Positions 51,759 to 61,118 of a stretch of DNA of 64,000 bases are shown here, piece after piece. Each line of letters begins with the position of its first letter. Within the stretch, counting starts at the first letter, position 1. Position numbers and translations under genes: made by a program. Under the pieces are notes generated by a model, which saw only the letters and a list, made by a program, of their open reading frames with translations, was not told the DNA's origin and did not search any database. Source of the stretch: Rubrivivax gelatinosus (lineage in GTDB: Bacteria; Pseudomonadota; Gammaproteobacteria; Burkholderiales; Burkholderiaceae_C); the NCBI RefSeq assembly GCF_004340905.1, contig NZ_SLXD01000003.1:310001-374000 (forward strand), in the 5' to 3' direction.

Positions 51759-53200
51759 TGGCCGCGCGTCGAATGTTCCCGGGCCTGACGCTGGTCGCGA
51801 CGGCGGTGCTCGCCGGTTGCGGCACGCTGGCGCCCGACTACCAGCGCCCGGCGGCGCCGGTGGCGGCGGCCTTCCCCGACGCCGCGGCTTCGGCCGCCGG
51901 CGCGGTCACCGCGGCTGACCTGCCGTGGCAGCAGTTCTTCCGCGACGAGCGTCTGAAGGCTCTGGTCGGCCTCGCGCTGGCCAACAACCGCGACCTGCGT
52001 GTCGCCGTGCTCAACATCGAGCAGGCGCGTGCGCAGTACCGCGTGCAGCGCGCCGACCTGTTCCCGACGGTGGGCGTGGGCGTCAGCGGCGACCGGGTGT
52101 CCACCGACACCAGCATCAGCAGCACCTACCAGGCCGGCCTGGCGGTGTCGAGCTACGAGCTCGACCTGTTCGGCCGCGTGCGCAGCCTGAAGGACGCGGC
52201 GCTCGCCAGCTACCTGGCGACCGAAGAAGCGCGCAAGTCGGTGCAGATCAGCCTGATCTCGTCGGTGGCCACCGGCTACCTGACGCTTCAGGCCGACGAC
52301 GAGCTGCTGCGCGTGACGCGCGAGACGCTGAACACGCGCGCCGAGTCGCTGAAGCTGACGCAGCTGCGTTTCGACGTCGGCGCCTCGTCGCAGCTGGACC
52401 TGCGCCAGGCGCAGTCGCTGTACGAGGCGGCGCGCGCGACGCTGGCGCAGCTGCTGCGCCAGCGCGCCCAGGACGAGAACGCGCTCGTGCTGCTGCTCGG
52501 CCAGCCGATGCCGGCGGATCTGCCGGCGGGGCTGCCGCTGTCGGAGCAGGCCTCGCTGCCCGAGCTGCCCGCCGGGCTGCCGTCGCAGGTGCTGACGCGC
52601 CGGCCCGACGTGCTGCAGGCCGAACAGCAGCTGATCTCGGCCAACGCCCAGATCGGCGCGGCGCGCGCGGCCTTCTTCCCGCAGATCACGCTGACGGCCA
52701 CCGCCGGCAGCGCGAGCACCGAGCTGAGCGGCCTGTTCAAGAGCGGCAGCACCGGCTGGACCTTCGCGCCGCAGCTGCTGCTGCCGATCTTCGACGCCGG
52801 CCGCAACCGCGCCAACCTGGACTCGGCCAACGCCGGGCGCGACATCGCCGTGGCGCAGTACGAGAAGGCCGTGCAGTCGGCCTTCCGCGAGGTCGCCGAC
52901 GCGCTGGCCGGCCGCGCGACGCTGGGCGAGCAGCTCGCCGCGCTGCAGGCCCAGGTGAAGGCCGAGCAGGGCCGTGTCGAACTGGCCGACCTGCGCTATC
53001 GCAACGGGGCGGCCAGCTACCTCGACCTGCTGGACGCGCAGCGCTCGCTGTTCACGGCCCAGCAGAGCGAGGTGCAGGTGCGTGCGCTGCAGGCGCAGAA
53101 CCTGGTCACGCTGTACCGCGTGCTGGGCGGCGGCTGGCGCGACGGCGAGGCCACGGCCGCGGCTGCCGCTGCCGCTCCGGCGGCCAGCGCGGCGCGCTGA
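51758..53200 (+). CDS. RND outer-membrane factor (OprM/AdeC-like lipoprotein)
   Basis: A 480-residue TolC-type channel with lipobox VLAGC (Cys21) and GTLAPDYQRPAAPV after it. Both OEP repeats are visible: LANNRDLRVAVLNIEQARAQYRVQRADLFP with VSSYELDLFGRVRSLKDAALASYL, and RRPDVLQAEQQLISANAQIGAARAAFFPQITLTA with LPIFDAGRNRANLDSAN. It completes an adaptor-permease-channel operon. An Ala-rich tail follows GGGW. The TetR-type regulator and palindrome upstream control all three genes. Confidence 0.95.
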   Translation: MAARRMFPGLTLVATAVLAGCGTLAPDYQRPAAPVAAAFPDAAASAAGAVTAADLPWQQFFRDERLKALVGLALANNRDLRVAVLNIEQARAQYRVQRADLFPTVGVGVSGDRVSTDTSISSTYQAGLAVSSYELDLFGRVRSLKDAALASYLATEEARKSVQISLISSVATGYLTLQADDELLRVTRETLNTRAESLKLTQLRFDVGASSQLDLRQAQSLYEAARATLAQLLRQRAQDENALVLLLGQPMPADLPAGLPLSEQASLPELPAGLPSQVLTRRPDVLQAEQQLISANAQIGAARAAFFPQITLTATAGSASTELSGLFKSGSTGWTFAPQLLLPIFDAGRNRANLDSANAGRDIAVAQYEKAVQSAFREVADALAGRATLGEQLAALQAQVKAEQGRVELADLRYRNGAASYLDLLDAQRSLFTAQQSEVQVRALQAQNLVTLYRVLGGGWRDGEATAAAAAAAPAASAAR

Positions 53201-53204
53201 GCCG

Positions 53205-53236
53205 CAAGGCAGGGCGCTCGACGGCGTCCTGCCTTG
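53205..53236 (+). terminator. Candidate terminator hairpin after the efflux operon
   Basis: CAAGGCAGG (53205-53213) and CCTGCCTTG (53228-53236) form a perfect 9-bp stem with a 14-nt loop just after the stop at 53200. No T-tract follows, so its strength is uncertain; position supports a role in ending the efflux transcript. Confidence 0.45.
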
Positions 53237-53347
53237 GGCTGCGGCCCCGAGCGCGATCCCGGGCACGAAGCCTGACGGCCTGACGGCCTGCCGGGCCGCG
53301 GCCTCGCGGGGCGCCGTGCCGGCACCCGCAGCGCCGCCGCCTCGGCC

Positions 53348-54430
53348 TCAATGACCCGGCTCGGTGTCGCGTGCAACGCCGAGCGTCGTCTCCAGGCGCG
53401 ACAGCGCCTGCTCGTCGGCGACCACCTCGCGCAGCCAGGCGTGCAGCGCCAGCCCGGCCCAGCGCGCTGCCTTGTCGGCGAGATAGGCCGCCGGGTTGTG
53501 CGGCTCGGTGCGGCGCAGGAATTCCGCGATGCGCCGCAGCTGGGCGATGGCCTCGTCGCGGCCGATCGGGGCACCTGTCGGGCCGATCTCGTGGCCGGCG
53601 GCTGCGGCAGGCCGTCGCAGTGCCTGCGGCTCGCCTCCAGCCGGTGCGAGGTGGCTCGCGTCCCCGGCCTGCTGCGCCGCGGGAGGCACCGGCTGCGGCG
53701 CGAGGCCGCAGTCGCGGGCCAGCCGCGCCAGCGTGTCCGCGGCCCGCTCGAGCGCGTCGCGCGCGCCGTCGAACGATGGCGAGGCCTGTGCGAGCCCGGC
53801 GTCGCTGCAGGCTTGCAGCCGGTCCAGCGCGGCCAGCGTGCGCCGCAGCGCGGCAACCCGGGCCGAGAGGCCCCCGGCGCCGGTGCCGCGCATCGCCTCG
53901 TGAACGGCCTGCATCAGCATCGCGTCGACGCCCTCGGCGGCCGCCGCGGCGCTGCGCCGGGCACGTTCGATGTCGGCCAGCCCGAGCGTGCGGCGGCCGA
54001 CCTGCAGCACCGGCGCCGTCGACACCAGCCGGGTGCTGCGCGCGAGCCACCAGCGCATCGCCGCGGCGCGGGGCTCGGGGTCGCCGGCCTCCGGGCGCGG
54101 GTGCAGCGTCGCCCACCAACGCTCGCACAGTGCCGCCATCAGTTCCATGCCGTCGGCCAGCCCCGCCAGCCCTTCGCGCCAGGCCGTGGCCTCGGCCCAC
54201 CAGCCGGCCAGGCGCAGGTCCTTGCTGCGCGTGCGCAACAGCGACGCGGTTTCGCGCTGCACCGCTTCCCAGTCGGCCTGCCGCGGCGTGCCGCGCCCAT
54301 CACCCGGCCCGAGTGCGGTGTCTTCCTGCTCGCGCCAGCGGGCGATCGTCTCGAACTCGGCCCCCAGGCCCAGATCGGGGCCCGCGCCAGGGCCGTCGGG
54401 CAGCGGGGCGCAGAGATCGTCGGCTCGCAT
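53348..54430 (-). CDS. tssA: T6SS baseplate/cap protein TssA
   Basis: A 360-residue protein. The N-terminal ImpA_N domain is seen in DWEAVQRETASLLRTRSKDLRLAGWWAEATAWREGLAGLADGMELM, followed by the WWATLHPRPEAGDPEPRAAAMRWW block. The C-terminal half contains RIAEFLRRTEPHNPAAYLADKAARWAGL and LHAWLREVV, the short C-terminal domain of VasL/TssA1-type proteins. TssA primes sheath assembly and caps the tail. The ATG at 54430 has GAGGAG six nt upstream. It is separated from the OmpA-like gene by about 200 bp. Confidence 0.88.
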   Translation of the reverse strand: MRADDLCAPLPDGPGAGPDLGLGAEFETIARWREQEDTALGPGDGRGTPRQADWEAVQRETASLLRTRSKDLRLAGWWAEATAWREGLAGLADGMELMAALCERWWATLHPRPEAGDPEPRAAAMRWWLARSTRLVSTAPVLQVGRRTLGLADIERARRSAAAAAEGVDAMLMQAVHEAMRGTGAGGLSARVAALRRTLAALDRLQACSDAGLAQASPSFDGARDALERAADTLARLARDCGLAPQPVPPAAQQAGDASHLAPAGGEPQALRRPAAAAGHEIGPTGAPIGRDEAIAQLRRIAEFLRRTEPHNPAAYLADKAARWAGLALHAWLREVVADEQALSRLETTLGVARDTEPGH

Positions 54431-54466
54431 CGGCATCTCCTCGGGGCGGCACGGTGGCACGGGCAC

Positions 54467-54616
54467 TCAGCAGCTGTGAAGGAACCCGGCGTGCCCCGTG
54501 CCGCATGGGCGAGCCGACGAGCGACCCCGAGGCAGTGCCGGGCGCGCTGCGATCGACGCCCAGATGTCGTCGCGCCGTCGCACGTTCGTGGTCGCTGGGC
54601 GGATCGGCGCGGGCAT
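54467..54616 (-). CDS. Possible small protein, T6SS gap
   Basis: A 49-residue frame with a good ribosome site (GAGAGGGAAAG) ahead of the ATG at 54616: MPAPIRPATTNVRRRDDIW near the start and a basic, low-complexity tail. I recognise no domain. It lies in the 203-bp gap between the BON/OmpA-like gene and tssA, so it may be real or merely spacer. Confidence 0.2.
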   Translation of the reverse strand: MPAPIRPATTNVRRRDDIWASIAARPALPRGRSSARPCGTGHAGFLHSC

Positions 54617-54633
54617 GGCGGGTTCTTTCCCTC

Positions 54634-55386
54634 TCAGTCCAGCGGGCGCAGCTCGATGCGGCGGTTGCGCGCGCGGCCGTGCGGCGTCGTGTTGTCGGCC
54701 AGCGGTTCGCTGGCGCCGGCGCCCCGCACCTGCAGCCGCTGTGGCGGGATGCCGCGGTCGACCAGATGCGTCCGCACGGCTTCGGCGCGCTGCAGCGACA
54801 GCGCCAGGTTGGTGTCGGGCGTTCCAGCGTCGTCGGTGTGTCCGACGATCATCAGAAGCTGCGGCGGCCGCATCCCGAGCTGGGCGGCCACGGTGTCCAG
54901 CTGCCGCTGTGCCGCGACGGTGAGCCGTGCGCTGCCGGGCTCGAACTCGACCCCACGCATCGCGGTCGCCGCGGCGCCGGTGCGAGCGGTGGTGGCGCCT
55001 GCGCCTGATGCCAGGCGCAGGGCGTCGGCCGGCACGGCGCTTCCTCCCGCCAGCGCCTGGCGCAGTTCGTGGCGTACGGCGTCGTCGGCCACCTCTCCGG
55101 CCAGATGCACCTGCAGCGCACGCAGCTCGAGCCGCCCCCCGCGCACCTGGCGCAGCCCGGGTGCGAGCAGGCGCAGCGTTTCCTCGCGCCAGCCGGGCGG
55201 TGTGGCGACGGTGCCGACCTGCAGCCGGTCTTCGATCTGCGCCTGGCCAAAGACCTCGCCCGCGCGCGCCAGGATCGCCTGGCGCGTGAGCTCGTCGGGC
55301 ACCACGCCCTCCAGCACCACCGGCGCCGCGTGCAGCCCCAGGGCGCACGGCAGCAGCATGCTGGCGGCGAAGGTCGCGGGCTTCAC
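54634..55386 (-). CDS. T6SS-associated BON/OmpA-domain protein
   Basis: A 250-residue exported protein with signal peptide KPATFAASMLLPCALGLHAAP. After it comes VVLEGVVPDELTRQAILARAGEVFGQ with BON-like strands (EVADDAVRHELRQAL is a second one). The C-terminal OmpA-like peptidoglycan-binding domain shows IVGHTDDAGTPDTNLALSLQRAEAVRTHLVDRGIP and GRARNRRIEL. The GTG start at 55386 overlaps the stop of tagF by 4 bp. It may anchor the T6SS to peptidoglycan where the TssL lacks such a domain. Confidence 0.8.
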   Translation of the reverse strand: MKPATFAASMLLPCALGLHAAPVVLEGVVPDELTRQAILARAGEVFGQAQIEDRLQVGTVATPPGWREETLRLLAPGLRQVRGGRLELRALQVHLAGEVADDAVRHELRQALAGGSAVPADALRLASGAGATTARTGAAATAMRGVEFEPGSARLTVAAQRQLDTVAAQLGMRPPQLLMIVGHTDDAGTPDTNLALSLQRAEAVRTHLVDRGIPPQRLQVRGAGASEPLADNTTPHGRARNRRIELRPLD

Positions 55387-56399
55387 CACGAGCCCTCCGC
55401 AAAAGCCTCGCGCCAGGCGGTTGCCGCCAGCCCGAGAGACAGTGTGCCGTGCGACAGGTAGCCGGCCAGCCTGCGGGTGCGTTCGTCGCGTCCGGCGACC
55501 TCGTCCGCCCATTCGGGCGCGGCGAGGTCCACGTAACGGGCGGCCAGGCGTTGCGGATCCCAGACCGCCTGCAGCGCGGTCGGCGACGCCCCGGCCAGTT
55601 CGACGAGCAGCCGCGGCGCTGCACCCCGCCCGTCGTCTAGCCGCATCAGCAGCCAGTCGTGGCCGGCGGCCGCCACCGCATCGGCCACCAGCCCAGTCCA
55701 CCAGGCCGCGACCCAGGCCTGATCGGACGCCGCCGGCGGCAGAGGCAGGCTGACGCCGCGCGACGGCGCCTCGCAGCCTCGACGCGTCAGGGGCTGCAGC
55801 AGTGCTCCCAGGGCCAGCAGCGCGGCCCGCAGGTCGATGCAGTCCTGCCCGGTGCGCAGCCGCCGTTCCAGGCCGGACAAGGTCTCCAGCGCTTCGTGGT
55901 CGGCCCAGGCGGCGTCGTAGTCCCAGGGAGCCGGCACACGAATCGATTCGAGTTCGGCCTCGCAGGACAGGGCGGCGCTTCGGCCCGACGCCCCTGTGGC
56001 GCGGCGCGCGGCTTCGGAACAGCGAGCCCACAGCCGCGCGAACACCAGCGGTGCACGCGCCAGCCGCAGGCGCGGCGACGGTGTTTCGCACTGCAGCGCC
56101 ACGACGAAAGGGAAGCGGCGCCCGCGGGCGTCGATGCTCGGCCGCAGGTGGCCGACGACGGCGCTGGCCGACGCCGGACCGAGCACGGCGAAGTCGACAG
56201 CCGGCGCCGCGTCGAACAGACGCTTCCAGTGCGCGTCGCCGGCGGCGGCCTCCAGGGCCGGGCTGACCCAGCGGTCGATCCAGGCGGCCAGCCTTGGGCG
56301 CCTGCCACCCGGCAGGAAGTCGGGCTGCGAGGGCAGCTTGCCGAAGCACACGGCCTGCGCCGTCGCGCTGTCGGGGCCGCACACGAGCCGCGTGCTCAT
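55383..56399 (-). CDS. tagF: T6SS-associated protein TagF
   Basis: A 338-residue protein with an N-terminal TagF (DUF2094) domain: VCFGKLPSQPDFLPGG at the start and GRRFPFVVALQC later. The remaining 200 residues are less conserved and carry a Trp-rich C-terminus. In Pseudomonas TagF is a post-translational repressor of the T6SS that binds the Fha protein. The start overlaps the stop of tssM by 4 bp (ATGA). Normally TagF is followed by or fused to a PppA phosphatase; none lies here. Confidence 0.85.
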   Translation of the reverse strand: MSTRLVCGPDSATAQAVCFGKLPSQPDFLPGGRRPRLAAWIDRWVSPALEAAAGDAHWKRLFDAAPAVDFAVLGPASASAVVGHLRPSIDARGRRFPFVVALQCETPSPRLRLARAPLVFARLWARCSEAARRATGASGRSAALSCEAELESIRVPAPWDYDAAWADHEALETLSGLERRLRTGQDCIDLRAALLALGALLQPLTRRGCEAPSRGVSLPLPPAASDQAWVAAWWTGLVADAVAAAGHDWLLMRLDDGRGAAPRLLVELAGASPTALQAVWDPQRLAARYVDLAAPEWADEVAGRDERTRRLAGYLSHGTLSLGLAATAWREAFAEGSW

Positions 56400-59300
56400 T
56401 TTCCGCCCCCGGTCGTCGCGGCTGCAGCCGAGGTCCCGGCGACGACGGCTGGCAGCCGCAGGCCGCGCCAGGTGGCGGCGACGGCAGCGCCGTCCGGTGC
56501 TCGCACGACACGCAGCAGCACCCGCAGCCGGTGGCCGTCGCGCGACCAGGCGAGCTCGACGCCCCCGTCGGCCTGCCGGGTGCGCTGCGCCAGCTCGAAG
56601 GCCCGGTCCAGGCCGAAGGTGCCCGGCGCCTCGACGAAGGAAATCGTCGTCCCGTCGGCCGTCGTGCCGCGGATGTGCACGCCTGACCGGCCGGACGGGT
56701 TGGGCCAGACGAAGTCGGTCCAGCCCGCGGCCGCGTTGCGGTAGCGCAGTGCCTGGCCGTCGATGTCGACGCTGTACTCGACCAGCCCGGCGCTGGCCAG
56801 CGGCTGGAGCTGGAACGCGGTCGATTCGGCGCCCGGGCCGGCGCCGCCGGCACCCGCTGCCAGCCAAAGCGGCAGGCCACGTGCCAGTTCGGGCCGCAGC
56901 CGGATGCCGAGTTCACCCCAGCGCCGCGGTTCGAGCACGTCGCCGTGGCGCACGACCAGCGGCCCGAGCGCGGTCTCGGCGAACCTGGCGAGGCTGCCGC
57001 CGGGGCCGAAGACGCGCGCGATCTCGTCGGCACTGGCCTCGACGCGGGCGGTGGGCTGGAAGGGGTACTTGGCCCCCGGGCCGCGCACGAAACCGTCGTG
57101 CACCTCGTTCGCCCAGCGCCGGTTGAGTTCGGCCTCGGTCACTGGCACCAGCACGGCGACGCTGGCGGCCAGCGGGCGGGCGAGCAACGGGCGCAGCAGC
57201 GAGCGCGCCGACGGCGAGGCCTGGGCGAGCAGCTCCTCCGTGAGCCGCAGCGCGGCGGCGATCTCGGAGCCTTCGGCATCCGCCAGCGTGCCGGCGAGCA
57301 GCTCACGCGCGCCGGCGCCGGGTTCGCCCTGGCGCGCGATGGCCTGCAGGCGCGAACGCACGCGTGCCAGGGCCTGCAGATAACGCTGCAACGGCGCCTG
57401 TGCGTCGCCGGCCGCGCGCAGCCCGGCGAAGGCCTGCAGGTCCAGCGTGGCCCTGCCGCCGGTGGTGTCGGCCCCGGCCGCTGCGGAGGCTGCGGCGGCG
57501 GGCGCCGAGCGTCCCCAGGCCGAACGCATCCAGACGCCCCAGGTGCCCGCGCCGGCGGCCACCGACAGGTCCGGGCCAGGTTCGTCGAGTGCCGAATGGC
57601 GGGCCATCCCGATGACGAGGCGGCGCAACGGCGACACGACCGGGTCGCACAGCGGCTCGAGGGCGGTGATCGCGTCGTCGAGATCCCGGAACGGTGCGAG
57701 CGTCACGCCGTCGGCGAACTGCTGCCACGCGGCCGCGTGCTGCTGCCGATGTTGGTCCGCGAGCGTCTGCTTCAGGCGCTGCGGGCTGGCACGCAGCGTC
57801 AGGTCTTCGCGGGAGCTGGTCTCGAGCACCCAGTCGCGGTGCTGCAGCGTGCCCTCGGCCGCAGCGCGCATCGACGGGGCGACGGTCTCGAGCCAGGCCT
57901 CGCGCGTGTAGGCGCCCGACACCAGCGTGCTGCTGCCCAGCGTGCCGGGCGGCGTGTCGTCGCCGAGCACCACGGCCAGGGTCAGCGGAGCGTGGCGCGC
58001 GGCGGCGCGGGTGCGGATCTCGTCGTAGACGCGCTCTTCCGGAGCACGTGCGTCGCGGGCTTCGCGCAGGCGGCTGCGCACGGCCTCGACGAGCGCGCTG
58101 CGTGCTTCGAGCCGAGGAAAAGCGGCGTCGCCGGCCCGTGCCAGCGCGAACGCGGCGACGGTGCGCGCACGGCGCAGCAGTTCGTCGGCAGCCAGCGTGC
58201 CGCGCCGCGCCTCGAGCCAGCCGCGCCAGTGGCGTGCGATCTGTTCGTTCAGGTGGGCGGCTTCGCGCCGGCCGGGCTCGCCCAGCATCAGATAGGTCTT
58301 CAGCGTGTCGTAGACCGCCTGCTGTTCCTGCGCTGTCCCGGGCGCGCCCGGTGCCCGGACGAAAGCGTCGAGATCGCGCTCCAGCGCCGTGCCGACCGGC
58401 ACCAGCATCAGATCGCGCACCCCGGCGTGGTAGTCGGCGAGCAGGCGCTCTTCGAGAGACGCCCCTGGATCCAGCCCCAGCCGCGCGGACCAGCGAGCCG
58501 TGTCCGGGCGCTGCGCCAATGCGTCCAGCCGCCGCTGCAGCCGCTCCAGGGCCTCGAGGCGCGATCCGAGGTCGTCGCGTCCGTCTTGCAGGGCGGAGAT
58601 CTGTCCCATCTCGGTCACCGTCTGCGACAGCAGGCGCCCGCTCTCGAGGTAGGCGAGGCTGAACGCGCCGAGCGTGGCGGCCAGGGCCGACAGCGCGAGC
58701 GCGTAGCCGGCGTGCTGCAGGTGCCGGCGTCGGGGCGACAGCTGGCGGCGTACCAGGCCGCGGTCGCCGCCCAGCACGCGGGCGAAGACCTGGCCGAGAA
58801 AGAACGCACGCGACGCATGTCCGCCCGCCGGGGCCTCGGCCGGCGCCGCGGGCGGCAGCGAGAAACGGCGTGCAGCCACCTCGGTGGCCCGCGGTCGGGC
58901 CTCACCCGCCTGCAGCGCGCTGCTGAAGTAGAAGCCGCGCAGCATCGGGCGCAGCTGGTAGGGGTTGTCGTCGAACAAGGTGGCGACGAAGGTCGCCAGC
59001 GCTGGCTCGAGGGCAGCGAACTCGAGCCCGAATCCGAGCGTCGCTGGCGAGGCCGATGCGCACGAGGACTCCAGCCGCATGAGCGCGCGCTCGCGCAGCC
59101 CGGCGCGCAGTTCGGCGAACGCGAGTTCGAAACGCCGCGCCGCGCCTTCGGCGCTGTCGCGGCAGGACAGCGTCGCGCCCCAGACACGCTCACGCTCGTC
59201 GCCGTCGGCGTCGGCGAAGAAGTCTTCGAAACCGGCGATCAGGTCGGCTTTCGTGAACAGGAGGTAGACCGGCATCGCGACGCCGAGTTGCTCGGTGAGT

Positions 59301-59983
59301 TCGTGCACGCGCGAACGCAGGCTGCGCGCCAGTTCGATGATCGTGTCGGCCGTCTGCGCGGCGAGCTGGTCGATGCTGGCCGCGACAACGACCCCGTCGA
59401 CCGGCGCACGCGGCCGCGTGCGGCGCAGCAGCGCCAGGAAGCCGAGCCACTCGCCCCGGTCCTGGGGCTGGACGGCGTAACGCCCTGCGGTATCCAGGAC
59501 GATGGCCTCGGTGCCGAAGAACCAGTCGCAATGGCGCGTTCCGCCGACGCCGCGCACGCCTCCCCCGTCCCCGGGCGTGATGCCCAGACCCGCGGCGAGC
59601 ACGGCGCTGCTCTTGCCGGCGGCCGGCTCGCCGATGACGACGTACCACGGCAGCGCGTACAGCGCCGCACGCCCGTGTGCCTGCCACAGCCGCGACTCGC
59701 GCAGCCTGCGCAGCGCCTCGTCGCGCTGCTGCACCAGCGCGTCGTCGTCGCCGCCCGGGGCGGCTGCCGACAAACCCTGTTCCAGGCGGCTGCCTCGGCG
59801 CCGCGCCCGGAGCCGTCCGAACCACCAGACGGCGATGGCCGCAGCGGCGACCAGTGCCGCGGCTGCCGCTGCAGCCGGCGTTCCGTGGCCGGCACTGGCC
59901 ACGGCGCTGCCGAACCCGGCGGCGAGCACCAGGATCGCGGCGCCGCCGGCGAGGAGGGCGGCACGCAGACGTGGCGCCCGCAT
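56396..59983 (-). CDS. tssM: T6SS membrane-complex protein TssM (IcmF)
   Basis: A 1195-residue inner-membrane protein. Two N-terminal helices lie in residues 8-55 and a third near 425-445. The cytoplasmic NTPase-like domain has the Walker A motif GEPAAGKS (118-125) and LDTAGRYA. IcmF-related and C-terminal periplasmic domains follow (ARHAPLTLAVVLGDDTPPG; WANEVHDGF). It forms the TssJLM channel that crosses the envelope. TagF overlaps its stop and a PAAR gene ends 1 bp before its start. TssJ and TssL are absent from the window. Confidence 0.95.
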   Translation of the reverse strand: MRAPRLRAALLAGGAAILVLAAGFGSAVASAGHGTPAAAAAAALVAAAAIAVWWFGRLRARRRGSRLEQGLSAAAPGGDDDALVQQRDEALRRLRESRLWQAHGRAALYALPWYVVIGEPAAGKSSAVLAAGLGITPGDGGGVRGVGGTRHCDWFFGTEAIVLDTAGRYAVQPQDRGEWLGFLALLRRTRPRAPVDGVVVAASIDQLAAQTADTIIELARSLRSRVHELTEQLGVAMPVYLLFTKADLIAGFEDFFADADGDERERVWGATLSCRDSAEGAARRFELAFAELRAGLRERALMRLESSCASASPATLGFGLEFAALEPALATFVATLFDDNPYQLRPMLRGFYFSSALQAGEARPRATEVAARRFSLPPAAPAEAPAGGHASRAFFLGQVFARVLGGDRGLVRRQLSPRRRHLQHAGYALALSALAATLGAFSLAYLESGRLLSQTVTEMGQISALQDGRDDLGSRLEALERLQRRLDALAQRPDTARWSARLGLDPGASLEERLLADYHAGVRDLMLVPVGTALERDLDAFVRAPGAPGTAQEQQAVYDTLKTYLMLGEPGRREAAHLNEQIARHWRGWLEARRGTLAADELLRRARTVAAFALARAGDAAFPRLEARSALVEAVRSRLREARDARAPEERVYDEIRTRAAARHAPLTLAVVLGDDTPPGTLGSSTLVSGAYTREAWLETVAPSMRAAAEGTLQHRDWVLETSSREDLTLRASPQRLKQTLADQHRQQHAAAWQQFADGVTLAPFRDLDDAITALEPLCDPVVSPLRRLVIGMARHSALDEPGPDLSVAAGAGTWGVWMRSAWGRSAPAAAASAAAGADTTGGRATLDLQAFAGLRAAGDAQAPLQRYLQALARVRSRLQAIARQGEPGAGARELLAGTLADAEGSEIAAALRLTEELLAQASPSARSLLRPLLARPLAASVAVLVPVTEAELNRRWANEVHDGFVRGPGAKYPFQPTARVEASADEIARVFGPGGSLARFAETALGPLVVRHGDVLEPRRWGELGIRLRPELARGLPLWLAAGAGGAGPGAESTAFQLQPLASAGLVEYSVDIDGQALRYRNAAAGWTDFVWPNPSGRSGVHIRGTTADGTTISFVEAPGTFGLDRAFELAQRTRQADGGVELAWSRDGHRLRVLLRVVRAPDGAAVAATWRGLRLPAVVAGTSAAAATTGGGK

Positions 59984-59984
59984 C

Positions 59985-60251
59985 TCAGTCGCTCGTGGTC
60001 GCCCGCGAGGCGACCAGCCGTGCGCCGCAGGCGCAGCGGTCGCCGTCGCGTGCCGCGGGACGGCCGTCGATCAGCAGGCCGGGGTCGCCGCTGATGATCC
60101 GGGTGCGGTGCCCATGGCCCTTGCGCGGACAGCTGACGGCGTCGCCGACACAGGCCATCGCACGCCCCAGGCGAAGCGTCGCGGGGTTGCCGTCGAGCAC
60201 CACACCGCCGTGCGTGCTGCGGTCGCCGACGAAGACGTAGGGCCGTGTCAT
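59985..60251 (-). CDS. PAAR-domain protein (T6SS spike tip)
   Basis: An 88-residue protein with the PAAR pattern: VFVGDRSTHGGVVLDGNPATLRLGRAMACVGDAVSCPRKGHGHRTRI and ARDGDRCACGARLVAS, with the zinc-type His and Cys residues. It forms the sharp tip of the VgrG spike and can carry effectors; no extension is present, so an effector would bind non-covalently. It lies between the M15 peptidase and tssM genes, 1 bp ahead of the latter. Confidence 0.92.
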   Translation of the reverse strand: MTRPYVFVGDRSTHGGVVLDGNPATLRLGRAMACVGDAVSCPRKGHGHRTRIISGDPGLLIDGRPAARDGDRCACGARLVASRATTSD

Positions 60252-60263
60252 GGGGCCTCCGGT

Positions 60264-61118
60264 TCAGCGCGCCGCCGCCAGCATCGGCGCGCCGGCCTGG
60301 GGCGTGGCGGGCTGGGCGGGATCACGCCACTCGACGTGGCCGAAGTCGCGCAGCGACGGCCAGTGGCCACCCCATTGCAGCCCGAGCGTGGTCGCGATCT
60401 CGCCGACGTGGCGGTAGGCCTGCAGCGTCCACGGGTCGCGCTCGGACAGCTGCAGACGGCCGTCGCGGATGAAGGCGAGGTCGGCGGCGAGTCCGGCCTG
60501 GTGCCGGCTGCGCTCGGGGCCGGCCAGCGTCGTCGCCGGGCCCAGGGCCGCCAGCTGCGCCTGGCGCGCCGGGCTGCGGTAGCCCTCCAGCAGCACGAGG
60601 TCGTAGCCGTGGCGCTCGCGTGCGATGTCGAAGAGTTCGAGCAGGCGCTGGCGGAACTGCGGCTGCAGCCGCGCCCAGTCGTGGCCGACGGCCGACCGTC
60701 GTTCGTGGGATGGCGTTGCCGCCGCCCCCCAGGCCGGCGGCGTCGGTGTGGCTGTGCCGGGCCTGCCGAGTTCGAAGAGGGTGGCAAAGCGCCCATCGAC
60801 GCCCTCGGCGGGCGGAGCTTGTCGCGTGTCGCCGGCCGGCTCGTGCAGCAGCAGCGCGCCGACCGGGCCTGCGGCGACCAGCACCGCGGTCAGCAGCGCC
60901 AGCACGGCCATGCTCGGCGGCAGCGTCTCGGCATCCAGCGCGGCCTGCAGTGCGCTGGGCGCGCGGTCGGCAGCAGGTGCGGGGCGAGGGACGCGGCGCA
61001 GCCGTGCGACCAGTTCGGCAGCCTGCTCCTGCCAGCTGGGCAGCATGATCAGGCCGAGAACGAGGCTGACGAGGCCGAAGTAGAGCAGGACTGCGGCAAG
61101 GACGACCGGGCTGGACAT
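60264..61118 (-). CDS. Membrane-anchored M15-type peptidase in the T6SS locus (TagX-like)
   Basis: A 284-residue protein with two transmembrane helices, residues 4-26 and 70-91, and a C-terminal M15 (VanY/L-Ala-D-Glu endopeptidase-like) domain at about 145-270. The zinc site is His206, Asp213 (RHQAGLAADLAF) and His261 (FGHVEW), with LLEGYRSPARQAQL before it. GGAG precedes the ATG at 61118. Acinetobacter TagX is a peptidoglycan hydrolase of this class needed for T6SS assembly, so local wall opening is the likely role. It leads the operon M15-PAAR-TssM-TagF. Confidence 0.85.
   Translation of the reverse strand: MSSPVVLAAVLLYFGLVSLVLGLIMLPSWQEQAAELVARLRRVPRPAPAADRAPSALQAALDAETLPPSMAVLALLTAVLVAAGPVGALLLHEPAGDTRQAPPAEGVDGRFATLFELGRPGTATPTPPAWGAAATPSHERRSAVGHDWARLQPQFRQRLLELFDIARERHGYDLVLLEGYRSPARQAQLAALGPATTLAGPERSRHQAGLAADLAFIRDGRLQLSERDPWTLQAYRHVGEIATTLGLQWGGHWPSLRDFGHVEWRDPAQPATPQAGAPMLAAAR

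Noticed and set aside
56945..60094. A 1049-codon plus-strand frame opposite tssM
   Set aside because: It is antisense to the IcmF/TssM gene, with no motif of its own.
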